A stretch of DNA of 64,000 nt from JBCCTX01 sp965263105 (GTDB lineage: Bacteria > Bacteroidota > Bacteroidia > J057). The position numbers were made by a program, and so were the translations under genes. Under the pieces are notes generated by a model. The model did no database searches. It saw only the letters and a program-made list of their open reading frames with translations, and had not been told where the DNA came from. Of the stretch, positions 38,301-46,567 are shown in pieces (within the stretch, counting starts at the first letter, position 1; every line of letters begins with the position of its first letter). The DNA is taken from NCBI GenBank assembly GCA_965263105.1, contig CBDHGL010000002.1, forward strand, positions 496,001 through 560,000, read 5' to 3'.

Positions 38301-39864
38301 ACTCTTCTTCATTGTCTACAAAACTTCCAAAGCGCTGAATCGGGCCGTTTTGTGAAAGATCCTCATTAATAGAAACTAGAGAGGCTGCCCCCTCCCAACT
38401 TCCCCAGAGTTTGCCGGAAGTTGTCTCAGCCATAGAACGTACTCCGTGTCCCAAGTCTATTTTTTGGGAGACCATGTTCCACCCTTTTCTCCCTTTCTTC
38501 AAGAAGGCCAAGCCTGAAATTGTCCCTACATAGATCCTGTCTGGATGGCTTGCCGAAGGGTACAGCCCCATACAGTTAATATTTGGCACAAGCAAGACAA
38601 GTTGGGATTCCCGCCATTCATATAAGCCTTCATTTGTAGCAATGAAGATCCTCCCATCATAAGATAATATATCCCATGCCTCTTTGATAGGGGGAATTTT
38701 CACAAAATCTATATGTGTGTCCCAAGGATACTCTTTTTGCCCCCTATATAGCCCCGTTGTCGTCGTCAACCAAATGGTATCATCCATGCTCAGTACTCTC
38801 AATATGGTTCCGGTAATTCCTTCTTCCTGCCCCCACCTTTGGAGACGAATGGGAAATTGGATGAGGCTAACTCCAGACTCTAAACCCGTCCAAATATCTC
38901 CCTGCTGATCTTGGAATAGCCGTATTACGGTATTCACCTGAAGTCCTGAACCTTCGTTGATCGCATATTGAATCGAACCCGTGGAATCCAATATCATGAC
39001 ACCCGCTTCATGTGTCGCAATGGCCAGACTATAGTCTTTCAGTTGAAGGGCATCGTAAACGGTCAATTTTGGGAAAGCCTCGACAAGGGAAGAAGAAAAG
39101 AGGCTAAGCTCCCCATCTATTATTCTGAATAAGCCTTGTGTAGTGGCTAAAACAAAAGTGGGAGTTCGAGTAGAATCGGGATACTGGAAAGATACGAACG
39201 ATTTTATGCTCAAGTCAGCGGAAAAAGGCTCTACAGAAGGCTGAATGGCTATAAAGGAGTTATTTGAAACTTTGTATAAGCCTCTTTTGGATAGCCAGAG
39301 GTACAATTCATTTTGAGAAACACAGGCTCCTTCAATTCTATGTGGGGAAGAAAGAATTTCAAAAGATTGGGTTTCTTCATTCCATATCAGCAAGAGATTT
39401 TCCGTAATAAACACTATTTCCCCCCCCCACGAAACAGTCTCTTGTATAGACTCTGCGGATAATACTCCTTCAGGGAGTTTTTTTTTCAACGAAAAAAAGT
39501 GGTCCCTTCCCAGACTGTCCGTTGCAATATACCCCAGATCTCCAGCAGAAGCGGCAAATATGATTCCTTGCTTATTGGAACTGAGCCATTTGATCCCGAG
39601 ATTCTGCGTCTGTTGTACAGTCGACCAGTCCTGCCCATCATACACCAGCATAGACCCCATATTAGCCACGTAAAGCAAGCCATTTTCCGCTTGCACAATT
39701 TCCCAATTCTGGGTGCTGGCAGAAAAATCATCGGAACGGTAGGATTTTGGAGGGAAATTTTGGATGAAATTGCCCTCATCTTGTCCCGTGCAAATACTTG
39801 GACAAATCCAGAATAATAAAAGTGAAATAAAACACTTTTGAAGGCTTTCCAGGATTAATTTCAT
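35341..39864 (-). CDS. Hybrid sensor: propeller, Y_Y_Y, histidine kinase, receiver and class III adenylate/guanylate cyclase
   Basis: 1507 residues from Met at 39864; the longer start at 39948 adds 28 residues without a clear signal. Signal peptide, then a periplasmic two-propeller ligand-binding region (about 30-640), a Y_Y_Y-type beta domain (NYSYYLEGFEEDW), and one membrane helix near 770-790. Cytoplasmic part: HisKA with SHELRTP (His near 834), HATPase (NLIDNGIKFSEKG, GMGLGLSI), a receiver domain (LLDIMMPRMSG, about 1098-1217), then a cyclase domain (VMFADIRDYT, YLGDCIMSIF with both metal Asp, NTSARMES with Asn and Arg; about 1251-1395) and a short TPR-like tail. The receiver is fused to a cyclase instead of an AraC DNA-binding domain, so the output is a cyclic nucleotide. 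Divergent from the LSRGPISNKL gene with 101 bases between. Confidence 0.92.
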   Translation of the reverse strand: MKLILESLQKCFISLLLFWICPSICTGQDEGNFIQNFPPKSYRSDDFSASTQNWEIVQAENGLLYVANMGSMLVYDGQDWSTVQQTQNLGIKWLSSNKQGIIFAASAGDLGYIATDSLGRDHFFSLKKKLPEGVLSAESIQETVSWGGEIVFITENLLLIWNEETQSFEILSSPHRIEGACVSQNELYLWLSKRGLYKVSNNSFIAIQPSVEPFSADLSIKSFVSFQYPDSTRTPTFVLATTQGLFRIIDGELSLFSSSLVEAFPKLTVYDALQLKDYSLAIATHEAGVMILDSTGSIQYAINEGSGLQVNTVIRLFQDQQGDIWTGLESGVSLIQFPIRLQRWGQEEGITGTILRVLSMDDTIWLTTTTGLYRGQKEYPWDTHIDFVKIPPIKEAWDILSYDGRIFIATNEGLYEWRESQLVLLVPNINCMGLYPSASHPDRIYVGTISGLAFLKKGRKGWNMVSQKIDLGHGVRSMAETTSGKLWGSWEGAASLVSINEDLSQNGPIQRFGSFVDNEEEFFSIEVCRVEDRIVFGTNLGIYEYEESSNKLQLKTASYATNLPETGEVYAVYLDSNQKFWLSSGQRENGWTSIDPDDQKVFASKPFTPINEFAWSFYTDKEGATWVGTENGLFRTQFPTPEVPKMDFQALIRKVNINEDSLQFGGTYDPNFPLPTGRNKSQNLPQISPHIQEINFSFSSNSFQYSNQTNYSYYLEGFEEDWSDWRKVYAKSYTGLWEGKYTFHVKAKDIYGRESEKASYVFEILPPWYRSTWAYVAYFFLLLAFLFALVKFFTRKQQQKLAAKELELQKEKETAERLRAVDRLKDEFLANTSHELRTPLNGIIGISEGLKEGQANELTPHVEENLSLIISSGKRLASLVDDILDLSRIRNQDLFLSPKAVDLYSLVDIVLRLNRPLIKGKSLELKNNVSRDLPPVMADENRLQQILQNLIDNGIKFSEKGSVSVGAQVQEKTGMIEIQVKDTGIGIPQEKQERIFGEFQQVDGSIQREYGGMGLGLSITRKLVELHDGKIWVDSSSGEGSSFFVSLPQASDSAPIPLEKTLAQPVGLEPVEIAEMHEPPAVKEPLSAIENQQKFRILVVDDEVINHQVLRNHLMDQQLEIVTAMNGREALEVIERENFDLVLLDIMMPRMSGYEVCQKIREKYLASELPVIMITAKNQIADLVQGLEVGANDYLAKPFSRSEFLARVKTHLNLHHIHAATSKFIPSEFLTSLGYQAITEVKLGDHVEMEVSVMFADIRDYTTLAEAMTPTENFKFVNAFTRRMGPMIVQSGGFVNQYLGDCIMSIFPHTQHTEGAVNAAINMQKMLTAYNEDRNRKNRIPVKVGIGIHTGPLILGIIGDNKHLEATSIADTVNTSARMESLTKHFGSSIIVSDHCLGKLGYPDQYNYRYLGPVQLKGKKKVVDIYEFFDGEQDEQVQAKFDSKGEFDAGMQAYLDKEFIEAVKYFAQVLQVNPLDGPATYFLKKAQEYSQLGVPDNWQGVEMMQRK

Positions 39865-39965
39865 CCGAATTTTATGAAATAATGAATGTGAAATAACTAA
39901 AGGTATCAAAAAAACCTGTATTTTATGGCCTGGATTTCTAGTGTACACCTCCCAACCTTAGTATC

Positions 39966-40638
39966 ATGAGAGAGAACAATACCCCCAGAAAAGCTGCCAA
40001 GAAGACCGATACAGATCCCAATCAATTGGAATCCCCCGACCTTTCTGCTCCCGCAGATTCTACATTGAGTCGAGGACCGATTTCCAATAAATTAGTGGAT
40101 GCCTCCGCTATCAAATCTGATGAGGCTGAGGCAGAAGCAACCCCAGCGGCTGAAGATCCCAATCAATTGCAGGCTCCAGATTTTTCTGCTCCTGCAGATT
40201 CTACCCTCAGCCGTGGACCCATTTCCAACAAATTAGTAGATGCCTCCGCTATCAAATCTGATCAGGCTGAAGCAGAAGCAACTCCGACGGTTGAAGATCC
40301 CAATCAATTGCAGGCTCCAGACCTTTCTGCACCCAGCAGATTCAACACTAAGTCGTGGGCCCATTTCCAATAAATTAGTAGATGCCTCCGCTATCAAATC
40401 TGAGGAGAATGAGGCAGAAGCCACTCCAGCGGTTGAAAATCCCAATCAACTCCAAGCACCGGACCTATCTGCCCCGGCAGATTCAACCCTGAGTCGTGGG
40501 CCTATATCCAATAAGTTAGCCGGAGAAAATTTAGATTCCCCTCCTAAACCAAGCGATATAAGCTCATCTACCTCAAGCATAGGTAAATTGAGAAAAAGTG
40601 TAAGCAGTAGTATCAAGAGAATTATAAGGCGTAAGTAA
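39966..40638 (+). CDS. Tandem-repeat protein with LSRGPISNKL motif; frame break at 40332-40334
   Basis: Family not recognised. After joining the two frames the protein has about 223 residues: a 15-residue lead (RENNTPRKAAKKTD), three 47-residue units and a fourth partial one, each containing PNQLQAPDLSAPADSTLSRG and PISNKLVDASAIKS, then a Ser-rich, strongly basic tail (SIKRIIRRK). The units are almost identical in DNA (141-base period). In unit 3 one C too many at 40332-40334 breaks the frame; without it APADSTLSRG follows at once. No signal peptide, no cysteine, low hydrophobicity: probably disordered and cytoplasmic or DNA/membrane-associated through the basic end. It is divergent from the sensor-cyclase and followed by a short relative with the same motif. 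Confidence 0.75.
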
Positions 40639-40712
40639 TTTTGGCAGATAGGAGGACAGCTAAGGAATCCGTATATTAAGGATTGCCTATAGCTACCCCA
40701 ACCCCCAATATC

Positions 40713-40940
40713 ATGAATAACCATAACGAACCAGCTAATTCCACTCCAGGGTTAGATCCTTTGGAAAGTCTTAATAATGCCAACGCATCCTTGAGTCGTG
40801 GACCTATTTCCAATAAACTTACAGAAGATGCAAGTTTAGGAGCCACACCAAATCTTGCCAGCACCAGTAGCTCTCCTTCTCGCTGGAGCAATTTGAGGAA
40901 TAATATTAGCGGCTTGTTCAGGAGAAGAAGAAATAACTAG
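40713..40940 (+). CDS. Short LSRGPISNKL protein with basic tail
   Basis: 75 residues from ATG 40713 (MNNHNEPANSTPG). One copy of ASLSRGPISNKLTEDASLG near residue 26, followed by a Ser-rich linker and a basic tail WSNLRNNISGLFRRRRNN. Same order of elements as the larger upstream protein but with a single motif, so the two are paralogs or parts of one locus. The start is preceded by a short A-C-rich stretch similar to that before the upstream gene. Function unknown. The conserved unit is kept while flanking residues vary, as expected for a binding or modification site. Confidence 0.7.
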   Translation: MNNHNEPANSTPGLDPLESLNNANASLSRGPISNKLTEDASLGATPNLASTSSSPSRWSNLRNNISGLFRRRRNN

Positions 40941-40953
40941 TTCCCCTTCGGAC

Positions 40954-41904
40954 TTAATCCTGAAGACCTGCTTTTGCTAATAGGGATCTCAATACTTGAA
41001 GGTCTCGGCTCATCGCAGCCAGGGTTTTCTCTTTTTTACTTTCCAGGCTATCCCCCTCATCATAATGATCATATTCGATGTGATAGGATATGGGGCCTTT
41101 AACGTCAAGTTTTTTCAACATATTAAAGTAGGCATCAAAATCTACCATCCCCTCTCCTAAGGGCACATTTTTCACGTACCAGGAACCATCTTCTCGTTGA
41201 GCCCAGTGGAAATCCTTGATGACCAGGGTCCGTATATGGCTTTGGATATATTCCAGATCGATCGGCCAGGATTTGCCCCCTTCCACATAGGCATGTCGGA
41301 TGTCGTACTGAATCCCCATATGAGCAGGATTCCGGTCTTTGACCAACTCCCAAATATCCCAGAGGGGGGCGCCTATATTTTTCCCATCGTGATTCTGATA
41401 GGCTCCATGCATCCCATAACTGGCATTGAGTTGTTCCAGTTTTTCCATTGGCTCCTTCAGGCTCTCCAGGGTTTCTCGAACGCCTAGTTCTTTGTTATAG
41501 TGCAGGTAGCCCATCCGGTAAAACTGGATTCCCAGTCCATTGGCTAGGGCAATTATTTCTTTTGCATGAGGAGAATCTACTTTTCGAATTGCCGTAGTCA
41601 TCATGGGAACCAAGAGTCCTGCTGCTTTCATTGCTCCCACAGCCTTGGGCAAGTCCCTACCTACATGCTCCGGCAGCACATGGCCTTTGGGCCTTACGGC
41701 TAGGTCCACCCCATCAAAACCCACTTGGGCGGCAAATTCTGCTGCTGCTTCATAGGAAGGTAGAAATTGTAAATGTTTGGAAAAAATACATATAGGAAAA
41801 GCCTTCTCATACGCCCGAGGGATGCGATGAAATATTCTGCTAGGAGTTGTAGAGGCAAGGCCTACCACTGCGGTCTGCTTGATAAATTCTCTGCGAGTAG
41901 ACAT
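40954..41904 (-). CDS. Sugar phosphate isomerase/epimerase-like TIM barrel protein, Tat-exported
   Basis: 316 residues. Tat signal STRREFIKQTAVVGLAST at the start. The body has the xylose-isomerase-like TIM barrel layout: GFDGVDLAVRPKG, MGYLHYNKELGV, HGAYQNHDGKN, MGIQYDIRHAYVEGG, VIKDFHWA and ISYHIEYDHYD, with Glu/His/Asp ligands at the ends of strands. Members often act on inositols or keto sugars, but no substrate can be assigned. Monocistronic; the downstream (left) neighbour is the LSRGPISNKL gene, convergent. Confidence 0.85.
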   Translation of the reverse strand: MSTRREFIKQTAVVGLASTTPSRIFHRIPRAYEKAFPICIFSKHLQFLPSYEAAAEFAAQVGFDGVDLAVRPKGHVLPEHVGRDLPKAVGAMKAAGLLVPMMTTAIRKVDSPHAKEIIALANGLGIQFYRMGYLHYNKELGVRETLESLKEPMEKLEQLNASYGMHGAYQNHDGKNIGAPLWDIWELVKDRNPAHMGIQYDIRHAYVEGGKSWPIDLEYIQSHIRTLVIKDFHWAQREDGSWYVKNVPLGEGMVDFDAYFNMLKKLDVKGPISYHIEYDHYDEGDSLESKKEKTLAAMSRDLQVLRSLLAKAGLQD

Positions 41905-41984
41905 GGGAGGTTAAGGTTTAGGATAAGTATAGTAAAATTTTGTGAAATAGTTTGTAGGCGGAGCAATTAGGGTAGGGCTCAGGA

Positions 41985-42037
41985 GAGAGGGGAGAGTGCT
42001 CAACAAGGGGGCTTTTCAACTCAGTCCTAGTCCCTCT
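41985..42037 (+). repeat. 53-base dispersed repeat, copy 2
   Basis: Matches 18264-18316 at about 45 of 53 bases; both begin GAGAGGGGAGAGT and end TCCCTCT or CCCCTCT with CTTTTCAACTCA in the middle. Both lie immediately at gene ends, here just past the ftcD stop. Confidence 0.65.
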
Positions 42038-42045
42038 CGCTCTTT

Positions 42046-43050
42046 CTACAACATATACTCCAGAATCCGTTCTCTGGGATGGAAGAATGATAGCTGATTG
42101 AGCCCTAGCTTTTCTACGGCTAGGGCTACAGTAGAAGCTTCTGATAAGTCTTCTTTTGATTTCAAACTCGCATAATATCGTCCCGCTTCTAGTAAGGCGA
42201 ATAAGGGAATACAGCCAATGAGTTCCGAACCTGTAACCTGGACCCCCATGGATTGAGCGACTTCCCGGGTGGCTTCATACACGACATGGGGAGGGGTCTC
42301 GTGAATATTTACCAGGTTGGTGGAAACTTGGGTACAGCCAAACTCTGGGATTTCCCATCCGATGGCCTTTACATGCTTGCACATCCCTGGTATGCGAACT
42401 ACCTGTTCTCCTTTTTTTAGCTTTTGTCCACTCTCCCGAATCTGTGCGGCTATGCTCTTGGCGATGCTGACATCTTTTGTATTGAGGTTGATGTTGTAGG
42501 CAATAAGAAAGTCTCTAGCTCCGATGACCGTCTGTCCAGGGATGGGCTGGAAGAATTTAGGGCCATAGTCGGGTTTCCAATGGGGGTCCTGTATTTTCTG
42601 AGCAAAGCCTTCGTATTCTCCTTTGCGAATGTGGGCCAAATTCTTCTTGTGCGGGTGTACCGCCGAGCGTTCGTACATATACACGGGAATACCCAATTCT
42701 TTTCCCACTCTTTTTCCCAAGCGATGAGAAAGCACAATGGCCTCCTGCATAGAGATTCCTTCGATAGGAACTAAGGGACATACATCTGTTGCTCCCATCC
42801 TTGGGTGTACGCCCTTGTGCTGGCGCATATCGATTGTTTCTGAGGCAATCTTGATCGCCTCAAAAGCAGCTGCTACTACACTATCCGGGTTTCCCGCAAA
42901 GGTAAAAACGCTTCGGTTGGCACTTTCCCCGCTGTCTTTATGTAGTAACTTTACTTGAGGTACAGTTTGGATAGCTTCAGCAATTTTTCCCAAGACTTCA
43001 AGGTCTTTTCCTTCGCTGAAATTGGGTATGCATTCTAGAATGGGAGACAT
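42046..43050 (-). CDS. ftcD: Glutamate formimidoyltransferase
   Basis: 334 residues. The start LECIPNFSEGKD and LLHKDSGESANRSVFTFAG, with HKGVHPRMGATDVCPLVPI, are the N-subdomain of the formiminotransferase family; PFEYE-like RSAVHPHKKNLAHIRKGEYEGF and GARDFLIAYNINL match the folate-binding half. The enzyme moves a formimino group from N-formimino-glutamate to tetrahydrofolate in histidine breakdown. The cyclodeaminase domain found in animal FTCD is absent, as usual for bacterial stand-alone forms. No other hut gene is in the window. Confidence 0.93.
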   Translation of the reverse strand: MSPILECIPNFSEGKDLEVLGKIAEAIQTVPQVKLLHKDSGESANRSVFTFAGNPDSVVAAAFEAIKIASETIDMRQHKGVHPRMGATDVCPLVPIEGISMQEAIVLSHRLGKRVGKELGIPVYMYERSAVHPHKKNLAHIRKGEYEGFAQKIQDPHWKPDYGPKFFQPIPGQTVIGARDFLIAYNINLNTKDVSIAKSIAAQIRESGQKLKKGEQVVRIPGMCKHVKAIGWEIPEFGCTQVSTNLVNIHETPPHVVYEATREVAQSMGVQVTGSELIGCIPLFALLEAGRYYASLKSKEDLSEASTVALAVEKLGLNQLSFFHPRERILEYML

Positions 43051-43079
43051 GGTATTTTATAAAATAATTTCGATTTCAT

Positions 43080-43207
43080 TTAACCACAGAGAGCCGCGAA
43101 GATTTTTCACCGAGGAGGAATCGTTAAGCAAGAGAGAAAAGGAGTTTAATACATATTATTAACGACTCTGTGGCCCTCTGTATGGTTCTCCTTCTCTCTG
43201 TGGTTAA
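43080..43207. repeat. CCACAGAGAG inverted repeat
   Basis: 14-bp arms 43080-43093 and 43194-43207 (TTAACCACAGAGAG and its complement) enclose about 100 bases in the spacer before the acyl-CoA oxidase gene. Similar ACCACAGAGA and GTCACAGAGG words occur at 47802-47841. No coding content. Confidence 0.6.
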
Positions 43208-43334
43208 GTTAAAGGGGGCCTATTTTCTGAAAGCCAATCAACAGAATAACGGAAATTCAGGTAAAAAACCCTGGCTTTGCTTCTGCGTTTTAGAATTAAT
43301 AGTATATTCTCTCTAGGAAAAAGCAAATATATAT

Positions 43335-45665
43335 ATGCAACATATACGATCTCTCACCCGAGAAGAAATAATTAAACAACGTCCCGCCCTGCTGTCTTTT
43401 TTGCCGATGCTGTACGTAGCCTGGGCCGATCAGGTCTTATCTCCGAATGAAATACAGCTCATTCAGCAAAAGATCCAGAAGCAAAAATGGCTGAACGAAA
43501 CCGAAAGGGAACAACTGAGTAAATGGACGGATCCTGCGAATCCTCCCTCAGCCAAAGAGTTGAAAAACTGGTTGAATGTGATTCGAGAAGTCGCCCAGAA
43601 CTTTCCGGATAATAACAAGAGTACCCTGGTGGACTTGGGCGTACAGGTAGCTTCTCTGGGCTATTCTAATGGTTCTGATGCTCCCCTTCCCACCCAAGCC
43701 CTTTCGGCTTTGCAAGAGATAGAAGAGGCCCTGGGCATTCAGGACCCCGATATCTGGGAGGAGATGCGCATGCAGGAAGAAAGACCTGCAGAAGCGGAAC
43801 CTAGCACTCCCTCATTGATGGATGTCAAGGCCCTGCAGCGGGTACTAGACAGTGATGCCCCTGAAATAAAGCGCAAGATGCGCACCCTGCTATCCGATCC
43901 CCTATTCAAGGTAGAGCACATTCGGGATAAGAAGGTCCATAGAGATCGCGTCTATGAATGGACGCAAGCCATGGCCGACCAGGGGTTAGGCGCCTGGGCT
44001 TATCCCGAGGCTTATGGAGGAAAAAATGACATGAATGGCTACATCGCCATCTTTGAAATGCTGGGCTATCACGATAATAGCTTGGCCATTAAGTTTGGGG
44101 TTCAATTTGGTCTATGGGGAGGCAGCCTCTACAATTTGGGAACAAAAAGACATCATGATGAATACCTGAAAGATATTGGTACCCTGGCCTTACCTGGCTG
44201 TTTTGCCATGACCGAGAGTGGGCACGGCTCCAATGTCCGGGACATAGAAACTACGGCCACCTACGATCCCGAAACTCAAGAGTTTATCATCCACACGCCT
44301 ACCGAAAACGCCTTCAAAGAGTACATAGGAAATGCGGCCGTTCATGGACAAATGGCCACGGTCTTTGCCCAACTCTATACCGAAGGAGAATGCTATGGGG
44401 TGCATGCCTTTGTGGTTCGCCTTCGAGATCAAGAGGGGAATGCCATGCCTGGAATAAAAATCGGTGATAGTGGAGACAAACTGGGCCTCAATGGAGTAGA
44501 CAATGGACGCCTGTGGTTTGACCAGGTACGGGTCCCCCGGGAGAACCTCCTGGACCGCTTCGCCTCTGTCAGTGAAGCAGGAACCTACAGCAGTCCCATC
44601 GCCAGTGAAGGCCGCCGCTTCTTCACCATGCTCAGCACCCTGGTGGGTGGACGCGTAAGTGTGCCAGCCTGTGGCCTGAGTGCAGCCAAAACTGGCCTAG
44701 CGATCGCTATTCTTTATGCCAATCGCAGACGGCAGTTTGGCCCGGAAGGGAAGGCCGAGATACCCATCATGGAGTATCCTACCCACCAGCGTAGGCTACT
44801 GCCCTTACTGGCCAAGTCCTATGCCCTAGACTTTGCGCTGAAATTTACCAAGGAGCGTTATCTCAATCATTCAGAGGAGGATATTCGGGAAATAGAGGCC
44901 TTGGCAGCAGGCATCAAAGCCGTAGCCACCTGGCATACTACTCATACCCTCCAAACTTGTCGGGAGGCCTGTGGAGGCAATGGCTATCTGGCCGTCAACC
45001 GCTTTGCAGACCTAAAAGCCGATACCGATATTTTCACCACCTTCGAAGGGGATAACACAGTCCTCATGCAATTAGTGGCCAAGGGGCGTTTGTCCGAATT
45101 TAAGCAGCGCTTCAGCTACATGAACCTCATGGGCTTTGTGCGCTATTTTGGGGGGAAAGCTGCTACGGCCATCAGCGAAAAGAATCCGATTTCTATTCGG
45201 AGGACCGATCCTGATCATTTGCGTTCTCGGGAGTTTTTACTCAGTGCTTTCCAGTATCGGGAAGAATCCCTGGTAGAAAGTGCTGCTCGTCGCCTCAAAC
45301 ACCGACTAGACGAGGGCGTAGACTCCTATGAGGCCTTTTTGGAAACCCAAACCCATTTGGTCACCATGGCCCATGCCTATGTGGATCGAGTAATCCTGGA
45401 GCAGTTTATAGCCCGTATCGATAAGATCGAACATAAAGGAAATAAGGAGGTGCTGGAAAAACTTCTTTGCCTTTACGGACTCTCCGAAATAGAGAGAAAT
45501 CGTGGCTGGTACCTGGAACAGGACTACATCGAAGGCAGTAAGAGCAAGGCCATTCGGGCCCAGGTAGATGCCCTCTGCAAGGAACTTCGCCCTTTTGGGG
45601 AGGAATTGGTGCAGGCCTTTGATATACCGGTTCAGTGTTTGGCAGCGCCGATAGCGCTGGGGTGA
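43335..45665 (+). CDS. Acyl-CoA oxidase/dehydrogenase with TerB-like N-terminal domain
   Basis: 776 residues. Residues about 1-150 are an alpha-helical extension (FLPMLYVAWADQVLSPNEIQ) that resembles a TerB-type domain. From about 175 it follows acyl-CoA oxidase order: LGAWAYPEAYGGKNDMNGY, CFAMTESGHGSNVRDIETTA (FAD-binding), KLGLNGVDNGRLWFDQVRVP, and the oxidase C-terminus with EACGGNGYLAVNRFADLKAD and TFEGDNTVLMQL, where Glu is the catalytic base. Such enzymes take the first step of beta-oxidation and pass electrons to oxygen, or to ETF in dehydrogenases; which applies is not decided. Cytoplasmic. Stands alone between FtcD and a small unknown gene. Confidence 0.92.
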   Translation: MQHIRSLTREEIIKQRPALLSFLPMLYVAWADQVLSPNEIQLIQQKIQKQKWLNETEREQLSKWTDPANPPSAKELKNWLNVIREVAQNFPDNNKSTLVDLGVQVASLGYSNGSDAPLPTQALSALQEIEEALGIQDPDIWEEMRMQEERPAEAEPSTPSLMDVKALQRVLDSDAPEIKRKMRTLLSDPLFKVEHIRDKKVHRDRVYEWTQAMADQGLGAWAYPEAYGGKNDMNGYIAIFEMLGYHDNSLAIKFGVQFGLWGGSLYNLGTKRHHDEYLKDIGTLALPGCFAMTESGHGSNVRDIETTATYDPETQEFIIHTPTENAFKEYIGNAAVHGQMATVFAQLYTEGECYGVHAFVVRLRDQEGNAMPGIKIGDSGDKLGLNGVDNGRLWFDQVRVPRENLLDRFASVSEAGTYSSPIASEGRRFFTMLSTLVGGRVSVPACGLSAAKTGLAIAILYANRRRQFGPEGKAEIPIMEYPTHQRRLLPLLAKSYALDFALKFTKERYLNHSEEDIREIEALAAGIKAVATWHTTHTLQTCREACGGNGYLAVNRFADLKADTDIFTTFEGDNTVLMQLVAKGRLSEFKQRFSYMNLMGFVRYFGGKAATAISEKNPISIRRTDPDHLRSREFLLSAFQYREESLVESAARRLKHRLDEGVDSYEAFLETQTHLVTMAHAYVDRVILEQFIARIDKIEHKGNKEVLEKLLCLYGLSEIERNRGWYLEQDYIEGSKSKAIRAQVDALCKELRPFGEELVQAFDIPVQCLAAPIALG

Positions 45666-45743
45666 GGGGGGTTGATGGAAAACACGATCATTCGATGAGA
45701 AAATTCGTGTCTTTGTTGGAATAAAAATGGCTACCATTGGGAA

Positions 45744-45938
45744 GTGGTAATTGACAAATCAAAGGTCATTGAAAATAGGTTGGATACGACAAAATATCGT
45801 TTCGCAGAGAATTGGCCTCAGGATTCATTAGGAATCCCTACTCCCAAATATTACAGACAAGAGGGATGCGCTACTTTTGACTACTACCTAATGAAACTTA
45901 CTTCTGGTGAAGATGAAACCATTCTGGAAATGAAGTAG
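45744..45938 (+). CDS. Small hypothetical protein or gene remnant
   Basis: 64 codons from a GTG at 45744. The frame is open a further 15 codons upstream without an ATG, reading NKNGYHWEV before VVIDKSK, so this may be the end of a longer gene that has lost its start. ENWPQDSLGIPTPKYYRQEG is not a family I recognise. Four bases later a small exported-protein gene begins on the same strand. The A/T-rich composition differs from the GC-balanced neighbours and is shared with the next genes. Confidence 0.4.
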   Translation: MVIDKSKVIENRLDTTKYRFAENWPQDSLGIPTPKYYRQEGCATFDYYLMKLTSGEDETILEMK

Positions 45939-45942
45939 AATC

Positions 45943-46539
45943 ATGAAAAAAAAGATTATTCTGGTCTACTTATTTATCTGTTTTGTATGGAACAAACCAA
46001 ATTTAATTTCCCAAAACCTAACAAATGAACAACTCTTGGAGCTTGTCCTGATGGATCGATTAAATTATTATTTCGACTCAGAAAATATAGCGAGTGGGGT
46101 TTCTCCAGATACAGTTACGTTGAATAATTTTGATCGAAAGGAAAGTGCGCCCATTTATAGAGCTTTAAAAAAAAGTAGAATCTCAACTCGCTCTAATTCT
46201 CTTATGAGAAACAAGGAATTACTTTTCCTTGTAAGCATGGACCAAGAGATGGGAGTGAATTATGTAACTATCTGGGGAGATCAGCTATTTTTACACTCCA
46301 AAATTTATGGTCCTAAGGTTAAGATTCGTAAATGTAATCGTCGTGGGTTATACCGAAATATTTCTCAAAAAGAATCCTATTGGTACAGATTAATTGATGA
46401 TTGGAAAATTGATGAGATTCATAGAAGAAACAAAACGCAAATTATTCTGGATGGGTGGTATTATGTTTGCTCCAAGGTTACGTTTCCTGAAGGTATAAAG
46501 CCAAAAATTACTACTACGAGCTTTTTTAGCTTTCAATAA
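45943..46539 (+). CDS. Hypothetical exported protein
   Basis: 198 residues, not recognised. Signal peptide of about 24 residues (KKKIILVYLFICFVW, cut near ISQ), then a mixed-charge body with NEQLLELVLMDRLNYYF and two Cys (KCNRRG, YVCSKV). The C-terminus is beta-rich. AT-rich compared with neighbours; together with the preceding small gene and the toxin-antitoxin pair it may be a small transferred block. No stem-loop or repeat marks its borders. Confidence 0.55.
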   Translation: MKKKIILVYLFICFVWNKPNLISQNLTNEQLLELVLMDRLNYYFDSENIASGVSPDTVTLNNFDRKESAPIYRALKKSRISTRSNSLMRNKELLFLVSMDQEMGVNYVTIWGDQLFLHSKIYGPKVKIRKCNRRGLYRNISQKESYWYRLIDDWKIDEIHRRNKTQIILDGWYYVCSKVTFPEGIKPKITTTSFFSFQ

Positions 46540-46567
46540 CTAATACCAGAAGCCAAACTCTAACACA

